A DNA stretch of 64,000 nucleotides, taken from contig NZ_AUHJ01000012.1 of the NCBI RefSeq assembly GCF_000423125.1, positions 1-64,000 of the forward strand, given 5' to 3'. Source of the stretch: Haliea salexigens DSM 19537 (lineage in GTDB: Bacteria; Pseudomonadota; Gammaproteobacteria; Pseudomonadales; Halieaceae). Every line of letters begins with the position of its first letter. Positions within the stretch are counted from its first letter, which is position 1. A program made the position numbers and the translations under genes. Below, one piece after another: positions 63,197 through 64,000 of the stretch. The notes beneath the pieces are model-generated. The model was not told where the DNA came from. It worked only from the letters and a program-made list of their open reading frames with translations, and searched no databases.

Positions 63197-64000
63197 ATGC
63201 TCAGGCGTAGCAGCCAAGTCAAGGACAAGCTTTCAACACATTTCGGCAGCCGCCTCTCCAACGGAGAGGGTGTGCTGCAACTGGCCCTGCTGGGCCTGTT
63301 GTCGGGCATCGGAACAGGCGGGGTCATACTCCTCTTTCGCAGCGCCATCGAATGGCCACTTGAGCACTTCTTGCCAGGTGCCGACAGCGAGGCCTTTGAG
63401 CAGCTGGGCCACGTGGCGCGCATGTTGCTGCCGCTGGCGGGTGCCGTGGGGCTTGGTCTGTTACTGCACTTCCTGTCGGTGAGCGACCGTCGGGTGGGTG
63501 TTGCGCACGTGATGCACCGGCTGAATTACCATCAGGGCTACATTCAGTTGCGTGGCGCAGTGATCCAGTTTCTGCTCGGGGTGGGTACCGTGATCACCGG
63601 GCAGTCCGCCGGGCGAGAGGGGCCGGCGGTGCACCTGGGTGCAGCATTCTCGAGCCAGCTCGGCCAGTGGCTGCGCCTGCCCAACAACAGCATTCGTACG
63701 CTGGTGGCTTGCGGCGTTGCCGCGGCTATTGCGGCGTCCTTCGACACGCCGATTGCCGGTGTGATCTTCGCCATGGAAGTGGTGATGATGGAATACACCA
63801 TCGGCGTATTTACACCGGTGATTCTGGCGGCAGTGAGTGCCGCGGTATTGACGCGGGCCGTCTACGGTGCGGAGCCGGCCTTCGAAGTACCACTGGTAAC
63901 GCTGCAATCCCTGCTGGAGCTTCCCTGGATCCTGCTTGTGGCAGCCCTGATCGGGGTCGCGGCGGCGCTTTTTATCCAGCTGATCGAGGCGGCGGGGCGC
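63197..64000 (+). CDS. ClC-family chloride channel/antiporter (partial, runs off window)
   Basis: First 268 codons; ATG at 63197 follows AAGGAG at ten bases. Several membrane helices with the ClC signature GQSAGREGPAVHLGAAF (GREGP anion-site loop) and the helix-breaking AASFDTPIAGVIFAMEVVMM. The stop is beyond the window, where a CBS domain may follow. Moves Cl- or exchanges Cl-/H+. It occupies the place of rimP in the Pseudomonas order. Confidence 0.9.
   Translation, partial: MLRRSSQVKDKLSTHFGSRLSNGEGVLQLALLGLLSGIGTGGVILLFRSAIEWPLEHFLPGADSEAFEQLGHVARMLLPLAGAVGLGLLLHFLSVSDRRVGVAHVMHRLNYHQGYIQLRGAVIQFLLGVGTVITGQSAGREGPAVHLGAAFSSQLGQWLRLPNNSIRTLVACGVAAAIAASFDTPIAGVIFAMEVVMMEYTIGVFTPVILAAVSAAVLTRAVYGAEPAFEVPLVTLQSLLELPWILLVAALIGVAAALFIQLIEAAGR

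Noticed and set aside
62911-63423. Minus-strand open frame over the post-tRNA region
   Set aside because: Runs through the terminator and into the ClC gene; no recognisable protein.
1-64000. CRISPR arrays, rRNA operons, prophage, replication origin
   Set aside because: No regularly spaced repeats, no rRNA sequence, no phage structural genes and no origin-like clusters of DnaA boxes were seen.

Overview
The window reads as a chromosomal segment of a GC-rich marine-type gammaproteobacterium. The block from 51 to 63 kb, carA-carB-greA, yhbY (opposite strand), rlmE-ftsH-folP-glmM-tpiA-secG-tRNA-Leu(GAG), is the order known from Pseudomonas and relatives. The rest of the gene content (TonB receptor, sulfatases, many acyl-CoA and SDR enzymes) fits aerobic, oligotrophic lineages such as the Halieaceae/OM60 group. 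That placement is inference; no rRNA gene is present.

Layout. 0-5 kb: a secreted lectin-like protein, a small lipoprotein, and a divergent membrane-anchored winged-helix/TolB-like/TPR regulator. 5-16.4 kb: an IS481-type transposase relic, a PQQ glucose-dehydrogenase-type enzyme, two SDRs, a fasciclin protein, a second lipoprotein paralogous to the first, a TonB-dependent receptor, YidB-like and YegP-like small proteins and an EAL/HDOD protein. 16.5-21.2 kb: two sulfatases flanking an EthD-like protein, all on the minus strand. 21.3-26.6 kb: a tightly coupled minus-strand efflux operon (AI-2E-type permease, NodT-type outer membrane lipoprotein, HlyD-type adaptor, DUF2955 membrane protein, small K+-channel-like protein). 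26.7-32.2 kb: two old-yellow-enzyme-type reductases, tRNA-Gly(CCC), a cation diffusion facilitator, a DUF429 protein and an SDR.

32.4-50.9 kb is a catabolic block. A promoter with an embedded palindrome precedes a plus-strand series: two acyl-CoA dehydrogenases (the second lacks the usual catalytic Glu), an acyl-CoA synthetase, an ACAD10/11-like dehydrogenase, a MaoC hydratase, an MFE-2-like SDR, a thiolase, a quinone oxidoreductase-like MDR, an iron alcohol dehydrogenase and a hotdog thioesterase. A convergent TetR regulator closes it. Together these supply activation, dehydrogenation, R-specific hydration/oxidation and thiolysis of an acyl-CoA; the substrate is unknown, but a bulky or branched (isoprenoid- or steroid-like) acid fits. 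A sulfotransferase, a DUF1214-like protein, two more SDRs and two MFS transporters follow.

51-63 kb is housekeeping. The carAB leader is the best regulatory structure here: a near-consensus promoter, a short Arg-rich leader ORF lying directly over a strong intrinsic terminator, then carA with a TTG start. After secG and tRNA-Leu comes a terminator and then a ClC channel gene running off the window, instead of the rimP-nusA-infB genes usual in Pseudomonas. No CRISPR array, intact IS, prophage or origin was seen. The most notable new-looking elements are a helically phased five-repeat array between the winged-helix regulator and its divergent lipoprotein, and the carA attenuator.
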